A DNA stretch of 64,000 nucleotides from Vallitalea pronyensis (GTDB taxonomy: Bacteria > Bacillota > Clostridia > Lachnospirales > Vallitaleaceae): the NCBI RefSeq assembly GCF_018141445.1, contig NZ_CP058649.1, positions 3,057,001 to 3,121,000 of the forward strand. Direction: 5' to 3'. Below, one piece after another: positions 18,773 through 27,093 of this stretch (position 1 is the first letter of the stretch; every line of letters starts with the position of its first letter). The translations under genes were made by a program, and so were the position numbers. The notes beneath the pieces are model-generated. The model was not told the origin of the DNA, did not search any database, and worked only from the letters and a program-made list of their open reading frames with translations.

Positions 18773-21118
18773 ATGAAAAGGATGAGACACGTAGTCATGG
18801 GAATGCTACTCATGCTACTCATGGTACTAGGGAATCTGGGCACCCATGCAGCAAATGATAGAAACATCGATGTGGAAGTTGAGTTTGGTTATAACAATGT
18901 TTTTCGATACGGTGATTACTTGCCTCTAACCATTCATATAACCAATGGGTCCGATGCCTTTGATGGTGAAGTAATTATCAGGTATCATGTTAGTTATGAC
19001 AAAGATGCCATACTAAAACAAAGGGTAAGTCTTGAAAAAGATGGTCAAAAAGACGTGGAATTCACCATGAACAGTGTATCACAGGATTTAGACATGTTAC
19101 GGGTCATTCTTATGGAAGATGGAAAAGAGGTTTATAATCAGACAATTAAACTGCCTTTTTTACAGGGTGTTTTTAAAGATAAAACCATCATGGGGATTTT
19201 ATCCGATGATCGTGATGCTATCTCTTATATTCAGCCGCCAGGAGAATTTGTAAAGATACCCCTTGATCATCAGAATTTTCCAGATAATATATTTGGCATA
19301 CATATGTTCGATACGTTAGTCGTTAACAATTATGATTTATCTCAACTACAAAAAAATCAACTGGATACCCTAAAAAAATGGGTAGGCAATGGGGGTCAAT
19401 TAATCTTAGGTACTGGTGCCAGATATACCAAGACCCTGTCAACATTGGAAGACTTTTTACCGATGATTCGTGTTACGGATACCCGTGAAGTACCTGTTCA
19501 TACACTAAATACCGTGATAGGTCAGCCAATAGAAGAAACTGCTGATAGTGGCATTCCACTTACGGTTGCTAATTTTGATGGTGATAAGTTGGCAACATAT
19601 ACCACAACCCAAGTAGAACTGGAGAATCTAGTTTATCATATTCCTAAAGGAAATGGTATGGTTCGTTTATTTGCCTTTGATCTTGGCATGGCACCAATGG
19701 ATACCTATCGTTATAAACAAGAAGTGCTAAAGCACTTCATAGTAGGTGCTGTTGATCAATATAATAAGTATTATGAGCCCTATCGGTATCAGCTTCATAA
19801 TAGAGTGAATCCATTTTTATGGGGCATTCCTGATATAAAACTGCCTACACTATCATCGATTATAACCATTATTATCATATACGTACTTCTTATTAACCCT
19901 ATTTTGTATTTGATTTTGAAACGTAAAAAGAAGAGACAATACATGTGGATAGTGGTACCATGTTTAGCTGTAGCTTTTGTGGTCGTTATGTTTGTTACAG
20001 GTATGAATACGCGAATCAAAGCACCTGTATCTCAGGTGGTAAATATGATTCTTTTTAACACGTCAGGTGGGTCAAAAGCCAGTTATGGTACGGTTATTAA
20101 TACGAATAAATCCAATTTAACAGTAGCATCCATTGATGGATTGGAAATGATACCTATCATAGATACAAGCCATTACTATCATAATCCAGATAATGCCGTT
20201 AAAGTATATGAAGATTTTCAGGTGGCATATGAGAAGACAATGGGTACTCAACCGAACATTCAATTTAAAAAAACACGTGTGTTTGGGAACTATAATTTTG
20301 AAATTGATCCCTCTAAGGAATTGCCAGATTCCAATAAGATTGACACACAACTTATCTATGATGGCAATAGGCTTAATGGAACAGTGACCAATCAGTATGA
20401 TTTTGATTTAAATGATTGTTTAGTGACATTTAAAAGTCTTTTTTATGAAATAGACCACTTAGGAGCAGGAGAAACCATTGACTTAACAAATCGAACACCA
20501 ATAGGACCATACGATTCCATCAACTCGTATTTTTGGGAAAGAAAATGGCAGCTTGATTCCCATCAAGAGCAGCAAATCATGGATCAACAACAGAGCATTA
20601 AAAACGCGTTAGTACGATATTCCAATATTAACGAAAGTCAGTTGGTGATGCTGGCTTGGACAAACCATAGTTTCTACCAAGGTTTTACGGTAGACAATAA
20701 ACAAGTTAAAAAATATGAAAAAACACTTATCTGTGTGAATGAACCTGTCGTCTATCAATCAGGTATTCAGTATGTGTTGAATTTTGGAGAATTACGTGGT
20801 AAGGTTAATGGCAAATATGTGGATGATCATTACTATAGTCATGCCAAAGTATATGATCTTGTATTTCAATTACCAATGGATGCAGTGGACGTTAAAACCA
20901 TTAAAATCAGGCCCATTATCGGAAGGTATCAAGCTGAAATTCGTTTAAAGAATGGCGACATGCTATCGGATAATATTGGTGAGATCATCACATTAACTGG
21001 CGACGGGTTAGATCAATATCTCACAGATGATGGAGAAATTATTTTAAACATAACCTTAGAATCAGATATGAATGATATAGAGATTCCTGAAATATACGTA
21101 GAAGGGATTGGAAAATAA
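18773..21118 (+). CDS. Exported, membrane-anchored protein of the vWA operon
   Basis: A 781-residue protein with a signal peptide (MKRMRHVVMGMLLMLLMV then an AxA-like site near residue 25), an extracytoplasmic beta-rich region, a GATase-like segment around residues 170-215 (LKKWVGNGGQLILGTGARY), and two membrane spans near residues 360-380 and 395-415. The rest, after the spans, is again predicted beta structure. It resembles the unnamed partner usually encoded next to double-vWA proteins. Start: ATG 18773 lies eight bases after AGGAG; the ATG at 18767 is too close to it. Its stop codon TAA directly abuts the ATG of the ABC ATPase gene, indicating translational coupling. Confidence 0.7.
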   Translation: MKRMRHVVMGMLLMLLMVLGNLGTHAANDRNIDVEVEFGYNNVFRYGDYLPLTIHITNGSDAFDGEVIIRYHVSYDKDAILKQRVSLEKDGQKDVEFTMNSVSQDLDMLRVILMEDGKEVYNQTIKLPFLQGVFKDKTIMGILSDDRDAISYIQPPGEFVKIPLDHQNFPDNIFGIHMFDTLVVNNYDLSQLQKNQLDTLKKWVGNGGQLILGTGARYTKTLSTLEDFLPMIRVTDTREVPVHTLNTVIGQPIEETADSGIPLTVANFDGDKLATYTTTQVELENLVYHIPKGNGMVRLFAFDLGMAPMDTYRYKQEVLKHFIVGAVDQYNKYYEPYRYQLHNRVNPFLWGIPDIKLPTLSSIITIIIIYVLLINPILYLILKRKKKRQYMWIVVPCLAVAFVVVMFVTGMNTRIKAPVSQVVNMILFNTSGGSKASYGTVINTNKSNLTVASIDGLEMIPIIDTSHYYHNPDNAVKVYEDFQVAYEKTMGTQPNIQFKKTRVFGNYNFEIDPSKELPDSNKIDTQLIYDGNRLNGTVTNQYDFDLNDCLVTFKSLFYEIDHLGAGETIDLTNRTPIGPYDSINSYFWERKWQLDSHQEQQIMDQQQSIKNALVRYSNINESQLVMLAWTNHSFYQGFTVDNKQVKKYEKTLICVNEPVVYQSGIQYVLNFGELRGKVNGKYVDDHYYSHAKVYDLVFQLPMDAVDVKTIKIRPIIGRYQAEIRLKNGDMLSDNIGEIITLTGDGLDQYLTDDGEIILNITLESDMNDIEIPEIYVEGIGK

Positions 21119-22039
21119 ATGTTAGACATAAAGGGACTTCGTAAAAATTATAAGAAATTCACAGCACTTAAGGGTATTGATCTTCATGTGGATGAAGGAG
21201 AGATTTTTGGATTCATAGGACCTAATGGTGCTGGAAAAACAACGACCATGCGGATTGTATGTGGCTTGTTAAACCCCACAAGCGGGGAGGTTACCATCAA
21301 CGGTATTAATGCCCTTTCACACATAAGAGAGGCTAAGCAATACATTGGTTATATGCCTGATTTTTTTGGGGTGTATGATAATTTAAAAGTAACAGAATAC
21401 CTGGAATTTTATGCATCTATTTATAACATTAGAGGCAGTGAAAAGGATAAAATGATAGCGGATCTTCTTGAATTGGTTAACCTAACGGATAAAGCAGATT
21501 TCTTCGTGGATAATTTATCAAGGGGTATGAAACAAAAATTATGTGTAGCAAGATGTCTTGTGCATAATCCTAAGCTGCTTGTCCTTGACGAACCCCTGTC
21601 AGGTATGGACCCGCGAGCTCGGGCAGATATGAAGAAAGTACTCTACACTTTAAAAGATATGGGTAAAACCATTATTGTCAGTTCCCATATTCTATCGGAG
21701 TTATCAGAAATATGTACGTCCATTGGCATCATTAACCAAGGTAACATGGTTATTAATGGTACGGTAGAGGATGTAACCAACAAGGTATATCATAATAAAA
21801 CCATTGAAATTGAAGTCATGAAGCATCCGGATGCAGCGGAATTAATTCTAAAGGAGTTTAATTATGTAGAGGCTGTCACAGTGACAGGCAATCGTATTGA
21901 GGCGTCGGTGAAAGGGGATGATAGGGACATTAGCCACCTGTTACGTTCCCTTATTGTAAAAGATATCCCCGTCGTTACCTTAAACAAGAAAACCCAGAAC
22001 TTAGAAGATGTATTCTTAGAAGTTACAAAAGAAGCTTAG
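21119..22039 (+). CDS. ABC transporter ATP-binding protein
   Basis: A 306-residue ABC-2 type ATPase. Walker A is GPNGAGKTTTMR near residue 38, the signature is NLSRGMKQKL near residue 135, Walker B is LLVLDEPLSGMDPRA, and the H-loop is IIVSSHILSE. The C-terminal ~90 residues form the regulatory extension seen in GldA/NosF/CcmA-like exporters. With the permease encoded next it would form an exporter; the cargo is unknown, but the linkage to vWA proteins suggests an envelope-assembly role. The ATG follows the upstream stop codon with no gap and no strong ribosome site, so expression likely depends on coupling. Confidence 0.93.
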   Translation: MLDIKGLRKNYKKFTALKGIDLHVDEGEIFGFIGPNGAGKTTTMRIVCGLLNPTSGEVTINGINALSHIREAKQYIGYMPDFFGVYDNLKVTEYLEFYASIYNIRGSEKDKMIADLLELVNLTDKADFFVDNLSRGMKQKLCVARCLVHNPKLLVLDEPLSGMDPRARADMKKVLYTLKDMGKTIIVSSHILSELSEICTSIGIINQGNMVINGTVEDVTNKVYHNKTIEIEVMKHPDAAELILKEFNYVEAVTVTGNRIEASVKGDDRDISHLLRSLIVKDIPVVTLNKKTQNLEDVFLEVTKEA

Positions 22040-22081
22040 GATGGATTAATTCGGCTTATTAAGCTTAGGAAGGATGAAACA

Positions 22082-22912
22082 ATGAAATCAATTATCTTAA
22101 AAGAAGCAAAAATTCGAATGCGTACATGGAAAACAGTGGGCATGATTACCGCCTATATTATATTATTAGGATTAACGGTGGTGCTCATGCTTTATAATCA
22201 AGTCTATAACCGAAATGGTCTTATAAATTTTAGTAACAATTTTACAGAAGTGTTTATAGCCATTACGATTGTACAAGTGCTGATGATCTCTTTTATTGTA
22301 CCGATTATTACAGCGGGTTCCATTTCCCTTGAACGTGAAAAACAAACATTGGATATTTTATTAAGCACCCATTTAAGACCCATGTCCATCATCATGGGAA
22401 AACTCATGACATCCATTAGTCAAGTGTTATTACTCATTGTAGCATCACTGCCTATTTTTTCATTTGTTTTTTTATTTGGTGGCATCAATCTGATATCCAT
22501 TTTATATTTAGTGCTCTTTTATGTGGTAATATCCATATTCTTTGGAGCCCTTGGGGTATTTTTCTCCGTCATCTTTAAGAAGACCTTGACTTCTATTGTC
22601 ATGACCTATTTGGTGATGATTGTACTTACTGTTGGTACGCTCATAGGCACTGCTTTATACATCGACATGACAAGAGCACATCATTATTATGAGCATGTAA
22701 CGTTTTGGCCCCTTTACTTCAACCCTGGACTAACTTTCTGGGCGATATTGATGAAACAGTTTGGTGACATACAAAGATTTACATTCATGATAGGTCGTAA
22801 TGAAAATTTTTGGTTAATCAGTACAGGTATATTTGTTGTCTTATCCATCATCTTAATAGGGTTATCCGCCTATTTTCTTAATCCTATCCGAAAAAAATGG
22901 AGAAAGCGATAA
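22082..22912 (+). CDS. ABC-2 type transporter permease
   Basis: A 276-residue integral membrane protein with about six spans (residues ~18-38, ~58-80, ~103-128, ~138-160, ~168-190 and ~240-262). The stretch SISLEREKQTLDILLSTHLR near residue 80 is the conserved ABC-2 coupling region of NosY/CcmB-like permeases. AGGAAGGATG upstream supports the ATG. It pairs with the ATPase encoded 42 bp upstream and is followed after 27 bp by the last operon gene. No substrate can be inferred from the sequence alone. Confidence 0.9.
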   Translation: MKSIILKEAKIRMRTWKTVGMITAYIILLGLTVVLMLYNQVYNRNGLINFSNNFTEVFIAITIVQVLMISFIVPIITAGSISLEREKQTLDILLSTHLRPMSIIMGKLMTSISQVLLLIVASLPIFSFVFLFGGINLISILYLVLFYVVISIFFGALGVFFSVIFKKTLTSIVMTYLVMIVLTVGTLIGTALYIDMTRAHHYYEHVTFWPLYFNPGLTFWAILMKQFGDIQRFTFMIGRNENFWLISTGIFVVLSIILIGLSAYFLNPIRKKWRKR

Positions 22913-22939
22913 AAATGCCCCGTGTATGGAGATGATTTT

Positions 22940-24466
22940 ATGGAGCAAATAGATAAAAAAATAAAACAAATGGTGCACCGTGTAAGACGTCGATGGATCA
23001 TAAGCAGGTTAATCAAGTATTGCCTATATGGGCTATGTGGCGGCTTAATGATAGGGATTGTATTGGTGTTGATGCGTCTTTTCATACCCATCACGTTCAT
23101 CTATACGAAATTGGGTATTCTATTGGCAATAAGTCTAGGAATAGGGTTCATCTATAGCTTTTTACGGTTGCCAAGCGAGTTGGAGACAGCTAAGACAATA
23201 GATGGTTTTGGTCTGAAGGAAAGAACCATCACAGCTATAGAAATCATGTCAAGCCAATACCCACATCCCTATAGAGACTTGATTAAAAAAGATGCTTATG
23301 CACATCTTAGTAAAATTGAACCCAAGACAATGATGCCTATCCTACCTCCGGTTAAAAGCTTGGCTAGGGTATTAGCTCTCTTAGGCATACTTATCATAAC
23401 ATGGATGATTCCCAGCCAACACGAATCATGGGTTGCAGAAAAAGAAAAAGTACAGATAGCTAAGAGGGAAATCCAAAAAGACGTTCAAAAGATTAAAAAA
23501 GAGATCAAAGAAGATACGTACTTAACAGAAGAAGTAAAAAAAGACTTGGAAAAAGTCATATCGGAGTTAAACAAAGATATTCTCCATGCGGATAATGAAA
23601 AAGAATTGGAAAAGCGGGCAGAAGCAAACCTAGAACTCATGAAGTTTAAAAAGGATCAAGCCAAAGAAAAAAGGTTCAAGGATATCACAGAAAAGCTTTT
23701 AGCTAACCAGAAATCAGAAGCTCTTGGTAAAGCTCTTGAAAATAAAGATTTCGATCTAGCAAAGAGGGAAATTAACAAGCTTATGGAAGATATGAGCAAC
23801 ATGTCAGATGAGGATTATGACGCATTATTGAGCAGTCTCTCTGAGCAATTAGAAGGCATTGACATGGAACAGTTATCTGATGCGCTTAATCAGTTAGCCA
23901 GTGATATGGAACTTACCAATAATCAGTTAGGAAACAGTCAATACGCTTTGAGTAATGGTAACAATGCATCTGATGGACAGCCTGGTGCATCAAATGGGAA
24001 TCGTTCAAGTGAAGGTAACAGCGGTTCGAGCAATAGTGGCCAAAACAATGGTGGCAATAATGGGTCAGGCAATGGTAGTGGATCAGGTAGCGGAAGCGAT
24101 TCTGGTAATGGAAACGGCTCAGGTAATGGTAGTGGTAGTAACGGTTCTGGAAATGGCAATCAGCAAGGCGGTAATGGCAATGGTTCTGGAATAGGAAGTG
24201 GACGGGGAAGTGGTAGTGCTAATCAAGGTACGGATGGACAACGGGTTGATGGTACAACGTCTGACGAACAAGTAAATGGTCAACGAGGTGACAAAGATTC
24301 AGATTTGCAATTGGTCCGTGAAGGTGTATCCATAGCCGGTGAAAAAATACCTTATGATCGAATTATTGGTGAATATGAAAGCAAAGCCTATGAAACCATG
24401 AACAGCTCCGACATACCTAAAGGTATGCAGGAAGTTGTAAAAGAATACTTTTCTGGGTTGAATTAA
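22940..24466 (+). CDS. Membrane-anchored coiled-coil protein with a Gly/Ser/Asn-rich stretch
   Basis: A 508-residue protein. Three hydrophobic segments lie in the first 160 residues (about 25-45, 52-70 and 135-152), followed by a strongly charged coiled coil (residues ~165-270) rich in Lys and Glu. Residues ~335-430 are low-complexity, built from Gly, Ser, Asn and Gln with repeated GSGNG units, and the final ~70 residues form an ordered tail ending in MQEVVKEYFSGLN. GGAG at 22928-22931 sits eight bases before ATG 22940; an in-frame GTG at 22922 has no good site. The repeats could be a flexible spacer. Last gene of the operon; no known family assigned. Confidence 0.75.
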   Translation: MEQIDKKIKQMVHRVRRRWIISRLIKYCLYGLCGGLMIGIVLVLMRLFIPITFIYTKLGILLAISLGIGFIYSFLRLPSELETAKTIDGFGLKERTITAIEIMSSQYPHPYRDLIKKDAYAHLSKIEPKTMMPILPPVKSLARVLALLGILIITWMIPSQHESWVAEKEKVQIAKREIQKDVQKIKKEIKEDTYLTEEVKKDLEKVISELNKDILHADNEKELEKRAEANLELMKFKKDQAKEKRFKDITEKLLANQKSEALGKALENKDFDLAKREINKLMEDMSNMSDEDYDALLSSLSEQLEGIDMEQLSDALNQLASDMELTNNQLGNSQYALSNGNNASDGQPGASNGNRSSEGNSGSSNSGQNNGGNNGSGNGSGSGSGSDSGNGNGSGNGSGSNGSGNGNQQGGNGNGSGIGSGRGSGSANQGTDGQRVDGTTSDEQVNGQRGDKDSDLQLVREGVSIAGEKIPYDRIIGEYESKAYETMNSSDIPKGMQEVVKEYFSGLN

Positions 24467-24491
24467 TGTATAGAGTATCATAGTAAACATA

Positions 24492-24533
24492 AGATTGGAC
24501 TTAGTTAATGCATGCATTAACTAAGTCCAATCT
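24492..24533. repeat. Perfect 42-bp palindrome after the MoxR-vWA operon
   Basis: Bases 24492-24512 are the exact reverse complement of 24513-24533, centred on TGCATGCA-like sequence. It lies 26 bp after the operon's last stop. It would form a very strong stem but is not followed by a T-run, so it is an atypical terminator, an mRNA 3'-end stabiliser or a protein site. Confidence 0.6.
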
Positions 24534-24590
24534 GTATAGCCATAAACCATCCAACTAATTTCGTTTCAAACAAGATTATATACATAAGTA

Positions 24591-24619
24591 TTGTCATGAT
24601 GACTTATTAAGTATATAGT
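24591..24619 (+). promoter_or_regulatory. Candidate promoter of the metallophosphoesterase gene
   Basis: TTGTCA (24591-24596), a 17-base spacer and TATAGT (24614-24619) lie about 70 bases before the ATG. A further TATAAT-like stretch a few bases downstream makes the exact -10 uncertain. Confidence 0.4.
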
Positions 24620-24688
24620 ATAATGAGACATGTACATACTATAGATAATAAATGGGATAAATGTATGAAGATAAGGGGCAAATGAGTC

Positions 24689-25471
24689 ATGTATTGGATT
24701 ATAAGTTTTGTGTTCGTCATATGGAGAATGTATCAGTTTTCAACCAACCGTGTTACAATAAATAAGCAAGTCATAAAAGATAAGAGGATAAGTGGTCTAA
24801 GCTATGTGCATATTACAGATATCCATGGTAAGATCAAATTTACCAATGGACAATTAGCCCATAAAATTAACAAAATTAACCCTAATTTTGTTTTGGTTAC
24901 AGGAGATTTAGCCAATAACATACGTCAATACCCAAGGGTATTTAAAGCGTTAGGTACTATAAAAAGTCCAATCTATATGGTATTAGGAAATTATGAGTAT
25001 AAGAACTTTGTTAACAATCCTTTTAAAAAAGAAATCATTAACTTTGACATGATTTTAGATGAAGTAAAAAAATACAAGCACATTCATTTGCTCATGAATG
25101 AACCCATGGTGTATCATCATGGGAATAAGGAAGTTCAAATCTATGGGTTTGATCAGTCACAATATGGTAATGAAGCTTTTCATATTCATAAACAAACGTC
25201 CATGTATCGTATTGTGTTAGCCCATTCACCCTATATTATGCATTATATACGAAAACATGGTATTGGCTTTAATCATTTATTAGTGGGTCACACCCATGGA
25301 AAACAAATTAATCTAGGTAAGCACGTGAAATTTCCATATGGTCATTATCACATTGGAGATAAACGGTTAAATAGCACCATGTTGTTTACCATTAATCGGG
25401 GACTTGGAACATCCAGGATACCCCTCAGAATAAATAGTCAACCGGAAATAAGAGTGTATGATATACAATAG
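24689..25471 (+). CDS. Metallophosphoesterase family protein (YkuE-like)
   Basis: A 260-residue protein with one N-terminal membrane segment (residues ~1-16) and a calcineurin-like metallophosphoesterase domain. Metal-site motifs are HITDIHGK (DxH) near residue 43, VTGDLAN (GD) near residue 71, LAHSPY (His) near residue 178 and LLVGHTHGK (GHxH) near residue 198. The GNH(D/E) motif reads GNYE, so the histidine usually acting in catalysis is a tyrosine while the metal-binding Asn is kept. AAGGGG lies about ten bases before the ATG. It could act on a membrane-associated phosphoester. The MATE gene's leader follows with no terminator between. Confidence 0.85.
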   Translation: MYWIISFVFVIWRMYQFSTNRVTINKQVIKDKRISGLSYVHITDIHGKIKFTNGQLAHKINKINPNFVLVTGDLANNIRQYPRVFKALGTIKSPIYMVLGNYEYKNFVNNPFKKEIINFDMILDEVKKYKHIHLLMNEPMVYHHGNKEVQIYGFDQSQYGNEAFHIHKQTSMYRIVLAHSPYIMHYIRKHGIGFNHLLVGHTHGKQINLGKHVKFPYGHYHIGDKRLNSTMLFTINRGLGTSRIPLRINSQPEIRVYDIQ

Positions 25472-25495
25472 TTAAACATCAAAGGAGGCTTCAAC

Positions 25496-25531
25496 ATGTA
25501 TTATGCGCCTGTAACATCCCTTCTTTTTTAA
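25496..25531 (+). CDS. Putative 11-codon leader peptide of the MATE gene
   Basis: AAAGGAGG (25481-25488) lies seven bases before an ATG opening the frame MYYAPVTSLLF and a TAA stop. The last five codons and most of the stop fall inside the first arm of a 13-bp hairpin whose second arm masks the MATE ribosome site. A very strong ribosome site in front of so short a frame is the typical layout of translation-attenuation leaders of antibiotic-resistance genes. Confidence 0.6.
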   Translation: MYYAPVTSLLF

Positions 25532-25550
25532 TGAGCTAAAAAAGAAGGGA
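25517..25550 (+). promoter_or_regulatory. Shine-Dalgarno-masking hairpin (attenuator) before the MATE gene
   Basis: TCCCTTCTTTTTT (25517-25529) and AAAAAAGAAGGGA (25538-25550) are perfect complements around an 8-base loop. The second arm includes GGGA of the GGGAG ribosome site (25547-25551) placed six bases before the MATE ATG at 25558. There is no T-run after the second arm, so this is not a normal terminator. A ribosome held on the leader frame would cover the first arm and free the site. Confidence 0.65.
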
Positions 25551-25557
25551 GACAAAA

Positions 25558-26901
25558 ATGAAAAACTTCATAAAAATAGATACATTAATGGTTAGGGAAA
25601 TTAATCAGATGGCAATACCCATGCTCTTTAATTCGGTTATTGGGATGCTTATAGGTCTTATTGATATGGCTATGATCGGGCGAATATCATTGGAAGCCTT
25701 TGGAGCAGTTGGGTTAATAAGTTCCACCATTAATAGTATAACAGGTGTATTAGGTGCAATTTCAATCGCCTTTAATATTGCTGGTGCTAGATGTAAAGGG
25801 CAAGGCAATCCATGTGGATTGCGAGATATTTTTTTAACGGGTTCTTATCTTGCATGGATAATTGGTCTAGCGTTTTGGGTTGTTTGCCTATATTTTGGAA
25901 CACCTTTGTTACAGTATGGGTATGGTTTGAAAGGAAATATTCTGAAGGAATCTGTTAATTATTTGCATGTATTCAGTCTGTCAGTTGGTTTGAATATGCT
26001 GCTATTCATGCATTCAGCTTTGTTTAAGATTCTTAATAAAACCAGGTACCTATTCATAGGAAATATAACAGCTACCATAACGAATGTGATATTAAACTAT
26101 ATCTTAATCTTTGGTAAGTTTGGTATAGAACCAATGGGGGTTAAGGGGGCTGGTATAGGTTCTGTGATTGCTTTAACATTGAATTTGATTATTTATGTCA
26201 TGATTGTACAGAGGCATCAATTCGTATCCTATGGTATATTGTCTATCAAAAAATTTGTTGCAGTAGGAAGAGTGCTTATAAATGATTCATTCCCCCTTAT
26301 GGGTCAAGAGGTTCTTGAATCAACTATTCTAGTTGTATGTATTAATGCTATTTTATCCCGTATAGGCGTCCTTGAAGTATCTATCTATACTTTTTTATTG
26401 GGCATGATGAACATACTTCTTATGCCCATGTATGCATACGCTTCTACATCATTAACATTTGTCAGTGAACACCGCGGAAAAAGAGATTACAGTAAAATAA
26501 TGCATATTCCAAGATGTGCTTTACGTCTAGCTTTACGATGGTGTCTAAGCCTTGGTATAGGCATATGGATATTTAAATATCCACTAGCTCATGGTCTTAC
26601 AAATGATACAGACCTGATTACCCATGGTATCAATTATCTACTCATGGCAATTATCACTTATATTTGTACAATTCCTAATACAATCTATAAGTACAGCCTG
26701 CAAGGTATAGGTCAGGAAAAGTGGGTATTTCTCAATGGTATGGTCATTAATATATTAGGCATACTACTCATATATACCCTAAGCAATCTTATAAATTGGG
26801 GAATGCTAGGTGTGTATATGGGATTGTGTGTGACTTACATTGTATTAAGTGTACGACACTATAGACGTTATCACCATAGCATGATGGCCTTTAAATATTA
26901 A
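25558..26901 (+). CDS. MATE family multidrug efflux transporter
   Basis: A 447-residue integral membrane protein with about twelve spans in two halves, typical of the MATE family, which exports drugs or metabolites using Na+ or H+ gradients. The first helix segment includes INQMAIPMLFNSVIGMLIGL with the family's MAxP-like pattern and LIDMAMIGRIS; the equivalent segment of the second half is INDSFPLMGQEVLESTI near residue 240. Length is normal. Expression is probably controlled by the upstream leader peptide and hairpin, which overlap its ribosome site GGGAG. Substrate unknown; the leader suggests ribosome-targeting compounds may be inducers. Confidence 0.9.
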   Translation: MKNFIKIDTLMVREINQMAIPMLFNSVIGMLIGLIDMAMIGRISLEAFGAVGLISSTINSITGVLGAISIAFNIAGARCKGQGNPCGLRDIFLTGSYLAWIIGLAFWVVCLYFGTPLLQYGYGLKGNILKESVNYLHVFSLSVGLNMLLFMHSALFKILNKTRYLFIGNITATITNVILNYILIFGKFGIEPMGVKGAGIGSVIALTLNLIIYVMIVQRHQFVSYGILSIKKFVAVGRVLINDSFPLMGQEVLESTILVVCINAILSRIGVLEVSIYTFLLGMMNILLMPMYAYASTSLTFVSEHRGKRDYSKIMHIPRCALRLALRWCLSLGIGIWIFKYPLAHGLTNDTDLITHGINYLLMAIITYICTIPNTIYKYSLQGIGQEKWVFLNGMVINILGILLIYTLSNLINWGMLGVYMGLCVTYIVLSVRHYRRYHHSMMAFKY

Positions 26902-26955
26902 TTGACGAAGCGTTTTTTTCAAAATAATCTTTTATATACACTCTGTTAGGACTAA

Positions 26956-26997
26956 AAAAGTCAAGAATCTTACGTATACCTGTGATTCTTGGCTTTT
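26956..26997 (+). terminator. Rho-independent terminator after the MATE gene
   Basis: AAAAGTCAAGAATC (26956-26969) pairs with GATTCTTGGCTTTT (26984-26997) over 14 positions with one G-U pair; the second arm ends in T-rich sequence. Confidence 0.7.
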
Positions 26998-27050
26998 CCT
27001 TAATCAACCATTTACTTGTAAAATATGACATGCAGCTGTCATATTAAAAG

Positions 27051-27059
27051 TGGTATACT
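27051..27059 (+). promoter_or_regulatory. Candidate extended -10 promoter of the YoaP-like gene
   Basis: TGG followed by TATACT forms an extended -10 element 35 bases before the start at 27094. No clear -35 is seen. Confidence 0.35.
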
Positions 27060-27093
27060 ATATAATAAACAAACACATTGGAGGTGTTATCCT

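Noticed and set aside
23938..24194. Two frames inside the Gly/Ser-rich tract, one on each strand
   Set aside because: They mirror the low-complexity repeat of the real gene and have no start signals.
24037..24230. Short tandem DNA repeats that might suggest a CRISPR or minisatellite
   Set aside because: The units are irregular, in frame and encode the Gly/Ser/Asn-rich tract; there are no uniform repeats and spacers.
25517..25550. Hairpin before the MATE gene read as a terminator
   Set aside because: The T-run is in the first arm, none follows the second arm, and the second arm contains the MATE ribosome site.
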